A stretch of 64,000 bases of DNA from Chryseobacterium gilvum (GCF_025628965.1 NZ_JAOTEN010000001.1:744001-808000); one strand, 5' to 3'; counted from the stretch's first letter, positions 18,333-27,018 are shown. Notes: generated by a model from the letters alone, not told the origin. A program made the numbers and translations.

Positions 18333-19031
18333 TCAAAGCTTTATATTTCCCATTCCTCCATCAATTCCTATAATTTGTCCAGTAATCCATGATGACCCAT
18401 CTGATAAAAGAAACGCAGCCATTCCCGCCATCTCTTCTGCACTGCCGATTCTCTGCAAAGGATGCCTTTTTCCGGAAGCTTCACGCTTTTCCGGAGTAGA
18501 TAGCAATTGATTGGCAAGATGGGTATCGGTTAAAGAGGGGGCAATGGCATTCACTCTTATTTTTTGAACAGACAGTTCTGCTGCAAGACTTTTTGTTAAT
18601 CCTTCCACTGCGCTTTTACTTGCCGATACAGATGCGTGGAAGGGCATCCCCAGTTTTGCTGCTACTGAACTGAACAAAACGACAGATGCGCTTTCCGATT
18701 TTTTCAGATTTGGAAGAAGCTTCTGAATGCATTTTACAGCTCCCAATACATTAATTTCAAAATCATTTTTAAAATCATCAGAACTTAGCCTGCTGAAAGG
18801 CTTCAGATTAATGCTTCCGGGAGCATAAATCAGTCCGTCGATCACATCTGGGAAAGTAATTTCATCTAAATTTTTACTTAAAATATCGGCTTTATGAAAT
18901 TCGATATCCAAAATATCTGTTTCAGGATGATGGCTTCTGGAAATTCCGATAACGTGATGATTCTCTGACAATATTTTCGCTGCAGCCAAACCAATACCTT
19001 GTCCGCAACCGATGATAACGATATTTTTCAT
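18333..19031 (-). CDS. SDR-family protein with altered active site
   Basis: 232 residues. The Rossmann start is GCGQGIGLAAA (8-18), in place of the usual GxxxGIG with Ser. Other SDR signatures are YAPGS, the central Ser pair FSSVAAK, and IDGGMG at the end. At the catalytic YxxxK site the sequence reads VSASK, so the Tyr is replaced by Val while Lys is kept. The family member may therefore work by a different chemistry or serve as a binding protein. It sits between the TIGR03643 gene and marR, in a set often associated with cryptochromes. The substrate is unknown. Confidence 0.85.
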   Translation of the reverse strand: MKNIVIIGCGQGIGLAAAKILSENHHVIGISRSHHPETDILDIEFHKADILSKNLDEITFPDVIDGLIYAPGSINLKPFSRLSSDDFKNDFEINVLGAVKCIQKLLPNLKKSESASVVLFSSVAAKLGMPFHASVSASKSAVEGLTKSLAAELSVQKIRVNAIAPSLTDTHLANQLLSTPEKREASGKRHPLQRIGSAEEMAGMAAFLLSDGSSWITGQIIGIDGGMGNIKL

Positions 19032-19057
19032 AGATGTTTTGTTTAATGGAAGATCAT

Positions 19058-19339
19058 TTATCTTTTTGAAATTTTATTAAGGCTTATCGTTTTCTGTCTT
19101 GTACATTTAAACCTGTCGATCTCAGGATTTCTTTTTTTGAGATGTTTCTGGCTAACCCCGGAATTGACCCTTTTTCTCCAAAGCCGGAATGTTGAAGATT
19201 TAAGTTCTGCACGCATAATTTCAATGACTTCAGATTCCTTAATGCCAAACTGAAATTCAATAGCTTCGAAAGGAGTACGGTCTTCCCAAGCCATTTCTAT
19301 AATCCGGTCTGTTTGTGCGAGATCAAATTTTTTAGACAT
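19058..19339 (-). CDS. TIGR03643/DUF2805 family protein
   Basis: 93 residues. The first 75 match the TIGR03643 (DUF2805) family: DRIIEMAWEDRTPFEAIEFQ, FGIKESEVIEIMR and FRLWRKRV, a small helical, probably helix-turn-helix-like fold, followed by a basic tail. The family commonly occurs beside cryptochrome/photolyase genes and its function is undefined. Here it lies between the DUF2256 gene (23 bp upstream) and the SDR (26 bp downstream), within the same minus-strand operon. Confidence 0.88.
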   Translation of the reverse strand: MSKKFDLAQTDRIIEMAWEDRTPFEAIEFQFGIKESEVIEIMRAELKSSTFRLWRKRVNSGVSQKHLKKRNPEIDRFKCTRQKTISLNKISKR

Positions 19340-19362
19340 GATTTTATTGGTTAGGCATTGTA

Positions 19363-19512
19363 CTAATGTTTATCAGATGATTCCGTTTTCTTATTTCTAC
19401 GGCACTTTTCACTGCAGTATCTTACTTCGTTCCAGTTTTTTCTCCATTTTTTTCGCCAGTTGAAGGGAAGTTTACAGACTTCACAGATTTTTGAAGGCAA
19501 TTCTGAAGGCAT
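19363..19512 (-). CDS. DUF2256 zinc-finger-like small protein
   Basis: 49 residues from ATG at 19512: [20 protein letters not shown], a basic W-rich segment (KKWRKNW), then [13 protein letters not shown]. The Cys pairs CEVC and CSEKC are the DUF2256 zinc-binding pattern. Proteins of this family are typically encoded next to cryptochrome/photolyase genes. The ATG lies immediately next to the stop codon of the ABC1 kinase gene (0 bp gap), which indicates translational coupling. It is easily missed because of its size. The function is unknown; nucleic-acid binding is plausible from the basic composition. Confidence 0.85.
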   Translation of the reverse strand: MPSELPSKICEVCKLPFNWRKKWRKNWNEVRYCSEKCRRNKKTESSDKH

Positions 19513-20835
19513 TTACAGGATAAAGTTTTTATAATTATTAATAATGGTGTCTTTAGACTTTAAATCATGCATCATATTGTACAGACCAAAAAAAGTGCGG
19601 TTCAGGTATATAAAATGTTTAGAACCGCGGTTTGCGTTCATTCCTTTCATATCACTCAGTTTTGCATATCGTTGCCCGAGATCTGCGATTTCCTGAAAAA
19701 ATCCTTCGTCCGAAAAATCAAATTTTTCACTGTTGAAAGGCCTTGTAAATAATTCCAGCAACTCATAAAAAAGCTGGGTAAAAAATGCACTCTCTTTAGG
19801 AGAATCATCATCACGAAGAATTTCCAGCTGATAGAGCTTTTCTTTGAAAATTTCAGGATTATTTAGGTTTTCTTTTTTTGCCAGCTCAAAATAAGGGATA
19901 TAAAAATCGGCAGGAATTTCTTTAATACATCCAAAATCGATAGCAAGTAAATTGAGATTTTCTGATACTAAGAAATTTCCCGGATGCGGATCTGCATGTA
20001 CCTGTTTCAGGATATGCATCTGGTACATATAAAAGTCCCAAAGCGTTTGTCCTATTTTGTTGAGCTGTTCCTGAGAATTTTTTTGCTGAATAAATTCCGA
20101 GAAATGTTTTCCGGACATCCAATCCATCGTGATAATCTTTTCACAGGAAAATTCAGGATAATATTCCGGGAAAAGAATATTGGGAAGATGTTTGCATTCT
20201 TTTGAAAAATGCTGGCTTCTCTGCAGTTCCAGATTATAATCTGTTTCTTCAAATAGTTTGTTTTCAACTTCCTGAAAATACGATTCTGAGCCTTCTTTTC
20301 TGATATTAAACATCTTCATGGCAATGGGTTTTACCAGTTTCAAATCACTGGAAATGCTTTCTCTTACACCGGGATACTGAATTTTTACCGCAAGGTTTTT
20401 TCCCTCTTTTTTGGCTTTATGAACCTGCCCGATGCTCGCTGCATTTACAGATTCTGCTGAAAATGCGTCAAAAATTTCTTCAGGATTTTTTCCAAAATAT
20501 TTTCTGAATGTTTTTTTCACCAATGCTCCTGATAGAGGAGGTACAGAAAACTGCGACAGTGAAAATTTCTCGACATACGCCTGCGGAAGAATATTTTTTT
20601 CCATGCTCAGCATTTGCGCCACTTTAAGGGCAGAACCTTTCAGCTCCTTAAGGGAATCATAAATGTCGGCTGCGTTATCTTCATTCAAAGTTTTTCTTGC
20701 ATCATCTTCATTTTTATCTTTTGTAATTTTGTTACCGTAATATTTGATGTAATTGACACCTACTTTTGCTCCCGCTTTCAGAAGGCTTCCTGTTCTTTCC
20801 AACTTTCCTGTCGGTATCTTATCTAATGTTTTCAT
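19513..20835 (-). CDS. ABC1/AarF/UbiB-type kinase-like protein
   Basis: 440 residues with ABC1 (UbiB/ADCK) signatures in order: KVAQMLSM (71-78, the KxGQ motif with Ala for Gly), AASIGQVH (132-139), AVKIQYPGVR (149-158, nucleotide-binding Lys), HADPHPGNF (278-286) and DFG (298-300). Such proteins support quinone or lipid metabolism as atypical ATPases/kinases. Residues 1-60 contain no obvious membrane segment. The neighbours are TetR (gap 0) and DUF2256 (gap 0), so this is part of one operon. Its relation to light or quinone stress is an inference from that context. Confidence 0.9.
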   Translation of the reverse strand: MKTLDKIPTGKLERTGSLLKAGAKVGVNYIKYYGNKITKDKNEDDARKTLNEDNAADIYDSLKELKGSALKVAQMLSMEKNILPQAYVEKFSLSQFSVPPLSGALVKKTFRKYFGKNPEEIFDAFSAESVNAASIGQVHKAKKEGKNLAVKIQYPGVRESISSDLKLVKPIAMKMFNIRKEGSESYFQEVENKLFEETDYNLELQRSQHFSKECKHLPNILFPEYYPEFSCEKIITMDWMSGKHFSEFIQQKNSQEQLNKIGQTLWDFYMYQMHILKQVHADPHPGNFLVSENLNLLAIDFGCIKEIPADFYIPYFELAKKENLNNPEIFKEKLYQLEILRDDDSPKESAFFTQLFYELLELFTRPFNSEKFDFSDEGFFQEIADLGQRYAKLSDMKGMNANRGSKHFIYLNRTFFGLYNMMHDLKSKDTIINNYKNFIL

Positions 20836-21495
20836 TTAGCTTTTTCTGAATTTTTCTTTCCATAAAAATTTTCCGAGATCTGCCATTTTTCTCAAAGGCT
20901 CATTATCCATCAGCTCAAAACCGGTATCGAGTGTTTTTTCAATAAAGATATCTGTTTTTTCAAAAGAAGGTGAAGTATCTTTCTTCCAAAACTCTATGGA
21001 GGAAACCAGATGTGCCCAAAAAATTTCTTCCCTTGATTTTTCGTGAAAATTTCTTATATCGGTTTTAGCTTTATTAATAATTTCCCAATCCTTAAAATCT
21101 AGCGTTCTGATATAATTTTTATACGTTTCTTTAAGCGGTGCCGAAATTTTTGCAGAATGTATTTTATCATTTCCCAATATCATTAGGACCAACGATCTGT
21201 TCATGGTAAGATTTTCAAAAAATATAAAATAAACATTCAGAAGTTTCTCTTTGGGCGTTATATCTTCGGTATTGTTGATTTCAGCAGCGAGCTCGACAGA
21301 TTTTCTGAAAAGGCTGTCAAGCATCTGTTTTTCTATCTGTTCAAAACTTGAGAAATAATGATAAAAATCTCTTTCTTCAAACTCATTATCTTTTGTAAAA
21401 CGATAGACATTTTTTGGTCTCTCCCCATGATTCAGAATGTAGTCACCATACAGTTCAAATATCTTTTCTTCTGTGATGAAGTTTTCTTTTTCCAT
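20836..21495 (-). CDS. TetR-family regulator, divergent HTH
   Basis: 219 residues. The N-terminus (about 8-60) resembles a TetR helix-turn-helix only loosely (KIFELYGDYILNHGERPKNVYRF, EERDFYHYFSSFEQIEKQML); the FYHYF-S-EQIEKQ stretch corresponds to the usual end of the DNA-binding domain. The C-terminal domain is all helical, with EKLLNVYFIFFENLTMNRS and SSIEFWKKD. In flavobacteria such proteins precede ABC1 kinase genes, as here. As first gene of the operon it probably controls the whole set, including itself. The inducer is unknown. Confidence 0.8.
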   Translation of the reverse strand: MEKENFITEEKIFELYGDYILNHGERPKNVYRFTKDNEFEERDFYHYFSSFEQIEKQMLDSLFRKSVELAAEINNTEDITPKEKLLNVYFIFFENLTMNRSLVLMILGNDKIHSAKISAPLKETYKNYIRTLDFKDWEIINKAKTDIRNFHEKSREEIFWAHLVSSIEFWKKDTSPSFEKTDIFIEKTLDTGFELMDNEPLRKMADLGKFLWKEKFRKS

Positions 21496-21700
21496 TATTA
21501 CGATTTATTTGCATGTAAAATTAGTAATTAAATTTACCAATTAATAATTATAAATACATTATTTTTTTATAGCTCTGATTTATAATATGAATAATCTGAT
21601 ATCCTAATTACAAGTATCATTTAATGATTTTGGACTAAATTTATTGATATGGCTCTAGATGAGAATTTGAAGAGGGGACGAATATATGTAAATCCTATTA

Positions 21701-21778
21701 AAGCAAAATAGCCTTCATGAAGAGAAGGCTATAAAACACAAAATGATGAAAAATCGTATTAAACGATTCACAAAAATA
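21701..21778 (-). ncRNA. Candidate small RNA, copy A of a three-copy element
   Basis: Read on the minus strand: -7 box TATTTTTG (21778-21771), predicted start near 21764 inside an inverted repeat ATCGT/ACGAT (21753-21757, 21763-21767), an A/T-rich linker containing TTTTTCATCATTTTGTG, and an 8-bp terminator stem TAGCCTTC/GAAGGCTA (21709-21716, 21724-21731) followed by TTTTGCTTT. The same architecture recurs at 25671-25755 and 59369-59469. Here it lies upstream of tetR on the same strand, so attenuation of that operon is an alternative. On the plus strand a 42-codon ORF starts ATGATGAAA, but it has no other support. Confidence 0.5.
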
Positions 21779-21922
21779 TTACATTATGCAGAGACATTTT
21801 ATGCTCATAATCATATTGCAAAAAAGTATATTTTACTGCATTTATTCATAAAAAATATTTTTTCCTGATTCTTACAGAATTCTTTAAAAATGAGCAATGA
21901 TGATGGATGACGGCTTTTTTCT

Positions 21923-21966
21923 ATGATTCAAATCATACTAAAACCGTTGGTGATTCTGTAAATTTG
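21923..21966 (+). promoter_or_regulatory. Crp/Fnr-type operator and promoter of the first crp-like gene
   Basis: ATGATTCAAATCAT (21923-21936) contains the FNR-like half sites TGAT and ATCA with four bases between. TAAATTTG (21959-21966, exact TAnnTTTG) starts 29.5 bp after the operator centre and no -33 TTG is suitably placed, so an activator near -43 is expected. The predicted leader to the ATG at 22053 is about 80 nt. Confidence 0.65.
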
Positions 21967-22052
21967 GATTTTATAATTCACAGCTATTATGGCCCACAAT
22001 TTTCATATTGCTTTTTTCAGAAAACTTATCAAGACAAACTGCTTTTTATTTT

Positions 22053-22649
22053 ATGGTTATTAATGAAGATTTACTGTTACAATATGGAGCGGACGAAATT
22101 GATTATTATGCAGATGAATTTTTATTTGAAGAAAACAGCCCCCCCAAAAACTATTTTCAGATTAAAAAAGGCAGGGTAAAACTTAACAATTATCATGAAG
22201 ATGGTAAAGAATTTATTCACAGCCTTCCTTCTGCAGGACACTGCATAGGCGAAACCTTTCTTTTTTCAGAAAAATATTATCCGCTAAATGCGGTCACAAT
22301 GGAAGATTGCAGGATTTTAAAGCTGGATAAAAATAAATTTTATGAGATGATAGATCATCATCCGAAATTACTGTATGATTTGTATTCCTTTACAGCAGAC
22401 CGGATGTACTATCGGTATAAAATGCTCAACAGCCTGTCTGAAGCCAATCCTGTCAGTAAACTGAGAGGCCTTATGGATTGCCTGAAACAGTACTATGATA
22501 CTGAACAACCCTATTCTTACCAGATTCCTTTTACACGGCAACAGATGGCATCGCTCACAGGGTTAAGAATAGAAACCGTTATCCGTGCTGTTAAAAAAAT
22601 GGAAAAAGAAAACATTGTTAAAATACAAAATCGGAAGATCTTTTATTAA
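22053..22649 (+). CDS. Crp/Fnr-family transcriptional regulator (paralog 1)
   Basis: 198 residues from the ATG at 22053 (MVINEDLL); an upstream TTG at 22008 is rejected because the two paralogs in this window start at the equivalent Met. A cNMP-binding-type beta-roll (about 10-115) contains FEENSPPKNYFQIKKGRVKL and GKEFIHSLPSAGHCIGETFL. A C-terminal helix-turn-helix has FTRQQMASLTGLRIETVIRA; Glu and Arg spaced four apart in the recognition helix match FNR/CRP reading of TGA. It lacks the FNR iron-sulfur Cys set. An exact palindromic operator lies upstream, which suggests autoregulation. Confidence 0.88.
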   Translation: MVINEDLLLQYGADEIDYYADEFLFEENSPPKNYFQIKKGRVKLNNYHEDGKEFIHSLPSAGHCIGETFLFSEKYYPLNAVTMEDCRILKLDKNKFYEMIDHHPKLLYDLYSFTADRMYYRYKMLNSLSEANPVSKLRGLMDCLKQYYDTEQPYSYQIPFTRQQMASLTGLRIETVIRAVKKMEKENIVKIQNRKIFY

Positions 22650-22779
22650 GAAATCGTTTGCGTGATATAAAAATTAATCAGTATGCTACTTACTTAATAT
22701 GATTATACGCATATGATCTTTATGTTTTTTAAAATAAATTAGGGAAGCATTATCAATGCTTATTTAAATCAAACTGAAT

Positions 22780-23280
22780 ATGGAGTTTCAAGAAAATGTG
22801 CTGAAGTTTATAAGCGAATCATTAATCAATGCGGGTGAAACCGTGTCTATGGCAGAAAGTGTAACATCAGGTTTCCTGCAGTTTTCTTTTTCACAGATGA
22901 AAGATGCTTCTCAATTTTTCAAAGGCGGAATTACTGTCTATACACTGGATGAGAAAGTAAATCTTTTACGTATCGATCAGGAAAAAGCGGAACGATGCAA
23001 TTGCGTCTCAATGGAAATTGCAGAAGATCTTGCTCTGAATATAGCCCGATTATTTAAAACCGACTGGTCAATAGGAGTTACAGGATATGCAACGCCAGTT
23101 GAAGAATCTGATTATCAGATTTTTGCCTACTTCGCTTTCAGTTACAAAAATGAAATCATCTTTTCAAAAAAAATGTCTCTGCATCCCAGGACGAAAGCTG
23201 TTAATGCACAAATGTATTACAGTGAGTTTATCTTAGGATGTTATCAGGGAGAAATAGACCGGTTGTTATCTTCGGAATAA
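22780..23280 (+). CDS. CinA-family protein (nicotinamide-nucleotide amidohydrolase-like)
   Basis: 166 residues corresponding to the C-terminal CinA (PncC) domain alone: TVSMAESVTSGFLQFSFSQ (22-40), FFKGGITVYTLDEKVNLL, NCVSMEIAEDLA and DWSIGVTGYATP (106-117). The family hydrolyses NMN to nicotinate mononucleotide in the pyridine nucleotide cycle, but this short stress-associated type is not biochemically proven. A small hairpin AAGCATT/AATGCTT (near 22754) lies just ahead of the gene. It is followed by an SDR gene 49 bp later, in the Crp-linked stress island. Confidence 0.88.
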   Translation: MEFQENVLKFISESLINAGETVSMAESVTSGFLQFSFSQMKDASQFFKGGITVYTLDEKVNLLRIDQEKAERCNCVSMEIAEDLALNIARLFKTDWSIGVTGYATPVEESDYQIFAYFAFSYKNEIIFSKKMSLHPRTKAVNAQMYYSEFILGCYQGEIDRLLSSE

Positions 23281-23329
23281 ATTTTGAAGAATTTCCGGTA
23301 CATTTTTTCACCAATCTAATCAAAAATTT

Positions 23330-24079
23330 ATGAATGTATTATTACAAGGAAAATCTGTCCTCATCACAGGCGCAAACAGCGGTATAGGAAAAGCGGTAGC
23401 TTTACTTTTTGCAAAAGAGGGTGCAGACATTGCTATTGTTTATCATAATGACGATGATGATGCAAGAAAAGTACAGAAAGAAATTGTAGCAATGGGAAGG
23501 AAGGCGATAATTTTTTCCGGAAATCTTGCCGACAGTGAATTTTGTGAGCATACCGTTTTAAATGTTGTAAAAGAATTTGGTACGATAGATATATTGATCA
23601 ATAATGCCGGTACTCAATTTCCATGTGATAATATAGAAAATATGGAAGAAGATAACATCAGGCTTACTTTTGATTCTAATATCATAGGAATGATTTTACT
23701 TACCAAAGCCGTATTTCCTTATCTAAAAAAAGGGAGCTCTATTATTAATACTACTTCTGCAGTAGCATATCAAGGGCATGAAGAACTTATTGATTATGCG
23801 GCGACCAAAGGCGCTATCGTTTCTTTTACCCGGTCTCTCGCACTGCAGTCAAAGCCAAAAGGAATTCGAGTAAATGCTGTTGCACCGGGACCTGTAGCCA
23901 CTCCGCTTACAGAGAAAACTTTTGGGGAAGAAGAAGAAGATCTCAGCAAACCACCTTTTGAAAGAAATGCTTCCACAGAGGAAATTGCTACCAGTTTTTT
24001 GTTTCTTGCAAGTGATGCTGCTGCGCAGATGACGGGTCAGGTATTGCATCCAAATGGGGGAATTATTGTTAATGGATAG
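23330..24079 (+). CDS. SDR-family NAD(P)-dependent oxidoreductase
   Basis: 249 residues with all classical SDR motifs: TGANSGIGKAVA (14-25), NNAG near 92, catalytic Ser in NTTSAVAYQG (about 143), YAATK (catalytic Tyr and Lys, about 156-160), and the C-terminal MTGQVLHPNGG. The length and the VAPGPVATPLTEKTF segment place it with glucose-1-dehydrogenase-like and general stress (YhdF/YghA-like) oxidoreductases. The substrate cannot be read from sequence. It lies directly after the cinA-like gene and probably shares its transcript. Confidence 0.9.
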   Translation: MNVLLQGKSVLITGANSGIGKAVALLFAKEGADIAIVYHNDDDDARKVQKEIVAMGRKAIIFSGNLADSEFCEHTVLNVVKEFGTIDILINNAGTQFPCDNIENMEEDNIRLTFDSNIIGMILLTKAVFPYLKKGSSIINTTSAVAYQGHEELIDYAATKGAIVSFTRSLALQSKPKGIRVNAVAPGPVATPLTEKTFGEEEEDLSKPPFERNASTEEIATSFLFLASDAAAQMTGQVLHPNGGIIVNG

Positions 24080-24278
24080 ATTTTTATTTATTTTAAAAGG
24101 TTTATTAAGTGATACATTTCTTAAAAACAAAGGCAAATGGATCCTACTATTAAGTCATAATTCATTAATTATTTTTTAATTAATCTAAAAATCATCAGTC
24201 GATTATAGTTTTTCTCACTTTTTTTTATCAATATTGTAATTATAAATCATTATGATTTAATATAATCTAAAATTATAC

Positions 24279-24935
24279 ATGTCAAAAAAGAGTTTTTTTT
24301 ACCGAAACAGTCTCAGCATTGTTGTATTGCTTTTAATGGCTGCCTGTCTTACAGGTCAATTTTTCACAGGAATGAGTACCGAAAATAAAGAACTGGCAGA
24401 AGAAGGGCAGACCGCATTAACGGTGGGTGAATATTTTCACAGCGGTCATTTTATTCAGGCCACATTTGAAAACTGGGAAAGTGAATTTCTGCAGATGATG
24501 CTGTACATTATTCTCACCGTTAAACTCAGACAAAAAGGCTCCAGCGAATCAAAATCTTTGGACGGTGAAGAAGAGGTAGATAAAGATCCTGTTCCTCACA
24601 AAAATGCGCCATGGCCGGTTCGGAAAGGGGGAATATGGCTTAAGATCTATCAGCATTCTCTTTCATTGGCTTTTGGAATTCTTTTTCTGATCAGTTTCAT
24701 ACTGCATTTTTATGGCAGCCTTAAAGAATATAACACCGAACAGATGGCGAAGAAACTTTCTGTTTCTACAGCTCAGGAATATTTTACAAATTCAAGATTC
24801 TGGTTTGAATCTCTTCAGAACTGGCAAAGTGAATTTCTTGCTGTTGCATCAATTGTATTATTATCAATCTGGCTCCGCGAAAAAGGTTCACCGGAATCTA
24901 AACCTGTAGATATGCCTCATAACGAAACCCCATAA
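24279..24935 (+). CDS. DUF6766 membrane protein, internally duplicated
   Basis: 218 residues. Two similar halves, each with an N-terminal membrane segment (SIVVLLLMAACLTGQFF; LAFGILFLISFILHFYG), a soluble loop ending ENWESEFLQ or QNWQSEFLA, a second membrane segment, and KLRQKGSSESK or WLREKGSPESK. Four membrane segments are expected. This is the DUF6766 family, found in bacteria with stress islands; no function is known. The internal repeat is unusually clear. It is a single gene between the SDR and an unknown gene. Confidence 0.82.
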   Translation: MSKKSFFYRNSLSIVVLLLMAACLTGQFFTGMSTENKELAEEGQTALTVGEYFHSGHFIQATFENWESEFLQMMLYIILTVKLRQKGSSESKSLDGEEEVDKDPVPHKNAPWPVRKGGIWLKIYQHSLSLAFGILFLISFILHFYGSLKEYNTEQMAKKLSVSTAQEYFTNSRFWFESLQNWQSEFLAVASIVLLSIWLREKGSPESKPVDMPHNETP

Positions 24936-25013
24936 TAAAACTATACCAAAATTCTGAAACATTCAGAGAGCCGCAAAGGCAAAATCATCACACCAAGAAT
25001 CACAACAATTACT

Positions 25014-25625
25014 ATGAAAGCGAAAGAAATTTCCGGAGTTCCCAGGCAGAAGAGGGGAGGCTTCCATGATACCGAAAGTATACTGCAACTGCAGTCACCT
25101 CAGGAAACAGATGAAAAATTTAAAATTGTAAAAAGAAGATTATTAGCTGTCAATCAGTGGCAATATTATGCCGGTGATGGCTCAGCCGAGTTTAAGCTGT
25201 GCAATCAAAACGCTGAAATTATTGAATCATCTCCAAAAATCGGGAATTATATTAGAATTAATCTTTCACCTTCATATGCCGAAAAGGAAGATGAATACCA
25301 TTGGGTAATAATAACGGATGTAATAGAAGTTAATACTGAAAAATATCAAAAAGTTCTGATTGAATGCAGACCATCCAAACATCCGCAAAATGCAAGAAAT
25401 GCTGAGATTGAGCACTTTTTCTCTGCTCTGGCTTCTACAACATTTATCATTGATAAAGAAAAAAATACAATAAGGACATCAGTACATGGCAGGAACGAAA
25501 CACCCAATTTTAATACTTCTTTTGCTAAAAAGGTAAAACAAATTTTAATTGGTTCACGTGCAATCCTAAAAATGTCAAAAAATCAATGGCAGTTGCTATG
25601 TGACGGATTACTAAAATATGATTAA
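25014..25625 (+). CDS. Conserved hypothetical protein, soluble
   Basis: 203 residues, not recognised. No signal peptide or membrane segment is visible. The start MKAKEISGVPRQKRGGFHDT is basic, followed by a mixed alpha/beta body with YHWVIITDVIEVN and TEKYQKVLIECRPSKHPQN and a region (about 125-165, IEHFFSALASTTFIIDKEKN) that could be a separate small domain. It lies 78 bp after the DUF6766 gene on the same strand and upstream of small RNA candidate B. By location it belongs to the stress island; I offer no function. Confidence 0.7.
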   Translation: MKAKEISGVPRQKRGGFHDTESILQLQSPQETDEKFKIVKRRLLAVNQWQYYAGDGSAEFKLCNQNAEIIESSPKIGNYIRINLSPSYAEKEDEYHWVIITDVIEVNTEKYQKVLIECRPSKHPQNARNAEIEHFFSALASTTFIIDKEKNTIRTSVHGRNETPNFNTSFAKKVKQILIGSRAILKMSKNQWQLLCDGLLKYD

Positions 25626-25670
25626 ATGTTGAGATTATTTAATTATAAAGTACTCATAATCAATAAAATA

Positions 25671-25755
25671 AAAAAAGCCTTCAATTAAGAAGGCTAAAAA
25701 CACAAATGATGAAAAAAAATTATTACCGTTTGAACGATAATGTTCTGCAAAAGTA
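25671..25755 (-). ncRNA. Candidate small RNA, copy B of a three-copy element
   Basis: On the minus strand: -7 box TACTTTTG (25755-25748, exact consensus) with TTTG further upstream, predicted start near 25741 at the edge of an inverted repeat ATTACCGTTTGAACGATAAT (25722-25741), a linker with TTTTTTTTCATCATTTGTG, and a terminator stem AGCCTTC/GAAGGCT (25676-25682, 25689-25695) followed by seven T. It lies between the convergent ends of the unknown gene at 25014 and the GH gene at 25825, so it cannot be a normal 5' leader. This copy is the cleanest of the three. Confidence 0.55.
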
Positions 25756-25824
25756 AGTAAAATTATTTGATTTCAAAAGTTCTTTTTAAAAAAATATAAT
25801 ATTTATGTAAATTATTTTCTGTTT

Positions 25825-27018
25825 TTAGAGTGACAGTATTGTATGGTCTTTTTTATTGATATATAATTTCTCATTTATATCAATTAATGTTTGCAGACTT
25901 TCCATATGAATTTCCCGTTCAAGAGTCTGTAAATCAAAGATATCCCATAAACCGCTGTGATGCCATTGTTCAGGAAAATCCCAATCTGGCCGGTCAATAA
26001 TAGGATAAATGCAGCAACCCCATACTGGCAAACCGTTTTTTAAAATCTCTGCACATTCGTTTCCTATCATTTCAAGCCATTTTGATCGGTCTTCACCGGG
26101 ATGGCTCGTTTCTGAAATAACGATAGGCCTTCCATATCTTAGAAATACTTCCTCAATCAACGAGTGTAAAGGCCGCCATAAAAGGTGCGGCGGTTCTTCA
26201 CGCCACGGAATATGCTCATGGGAAGGATATATCCACTGATTGCTGTAATAAAAATTAACTCCCACCATATCCAGATATTCTTCCTTTCCACGTAATTCGG
26301 GACACATTCTTCCACTTAGAATATCTGCAACCTGAAATTGTTCATGATGTTTCGCAAGGGCATCGAGTTTTGTAAGATCATCAGAATAAAAATTCGAAGT
26401 GATGTTAATCAGAGGTTCTGTCACCATAATTCTTACCGTAGGATCAAGTTCCTTCATCATTTCTACTCCTTCGATATAGGCTTTCATCATGCAGTATTTT
26501 ACTTCCCATCCCTGATTTACACAATACGGAACCGTTCCCCGTGCATCGCCTCCAAGCCAAGATAAAAAACTTACTTCATTAATCGGAGTGATAATAAGAT
26601 CTCCGTTCGGAATTAATGATCTGTACAGTTTGACAAAAGCGGCACAAAGATGCGCAAATCTGCGCGGGAACATAGGATGCAAAGGCGTAAGGTCATCCGG
26701 AAAGCCAAAGTGGCAAATATCCCAGATAATATGAATCCCTGTTTTCTGAGCGGCAAGAATCATCTCTTCAACATGCTTCCAATTATATTGATAAGGTACT
26801 TTTTCCACAAAACTCCACCGTATTCCTTCACGCACCGTTTTAATCTGGATATCGGCGAGCATTTCATAATCGCCTTCAAGCATTCTGTCATGTCCGGTTA
26901 AGGCTATAAGATCAATGCGTTCCCCAAAAGCATTCTGATGATCTGCACATTCAAAACCACCCATCAGAAAAGAGCTGAAAGGATTGCTGTTTAACGGATG
27001 ATAATCATTACTGTACAT
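25825..27018 (-). CDS. Clan A glycoside hydrolase (GH1-like)
   Basis: 397 residues, a TIM-barrel hydrolase without signal peptide. The strands SSFLMGGFECADHQ, TVREGIRWSFVE, GIHIIWDICHFGFPDDL and TPINEVS (acid/base Glu148) and IVISETS (probable nucleophile Glu303) follow the clan GH-A plan, closest to family 1 beta-glycosidases but shorter. The substrate is unknown. It overlaps the glf gene by 11 bp and is the third gene of a glycosyltransferase-glf-hydrolase operon, so it may trim or remodel a galactofuranose-containing glycan. It ends in a convergent region with small RNA candidate B. Confidence 0.82.
   Translation of the reverse strand: MYSNDYHPLNSNPFSSFLMGGFECADHQNAFGERIDLIALTGHDRMLEGDYEMLADIQIKTVREGIRWSFVEKVPYQYNWKHVEEMILAAQKTGIHIIWDICHFGFPDDLTPLHPMFPRRFAHLCAAFVKLYRSLIPNGDLIITPINEVSFLSWLGGDARGTVPYCVNQGWEVKYCMMKAYIEGVEMMKELDPTVRIMVTEPLINITSNFYSDDLTKLDALAKHHEQFQVADILSGRMCPELRGKEEYLDMVGVNFYYSNQWIYPSHEHIPWREEPPHLLWRPLHSLIEEVFLRYGRPIVISETSHPGEDRSKWLEMIGNECAEILKNGLPVWGCCIYPIIDRPDWDFPEQWHHSGLWDIFDLQTLEREIHMESLQTLIDINEKLYINKKDHTILSL

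Noticed and set aside
21743..21871. A 42-codon plus-strand ORF inside small RNA copy A (MMKNRIKRFTKIL...)
   Set aside because: Corresponding positions in copies B and C encode unrelated short frames of different length, so translation is less likely than an RNA element on the other strand.
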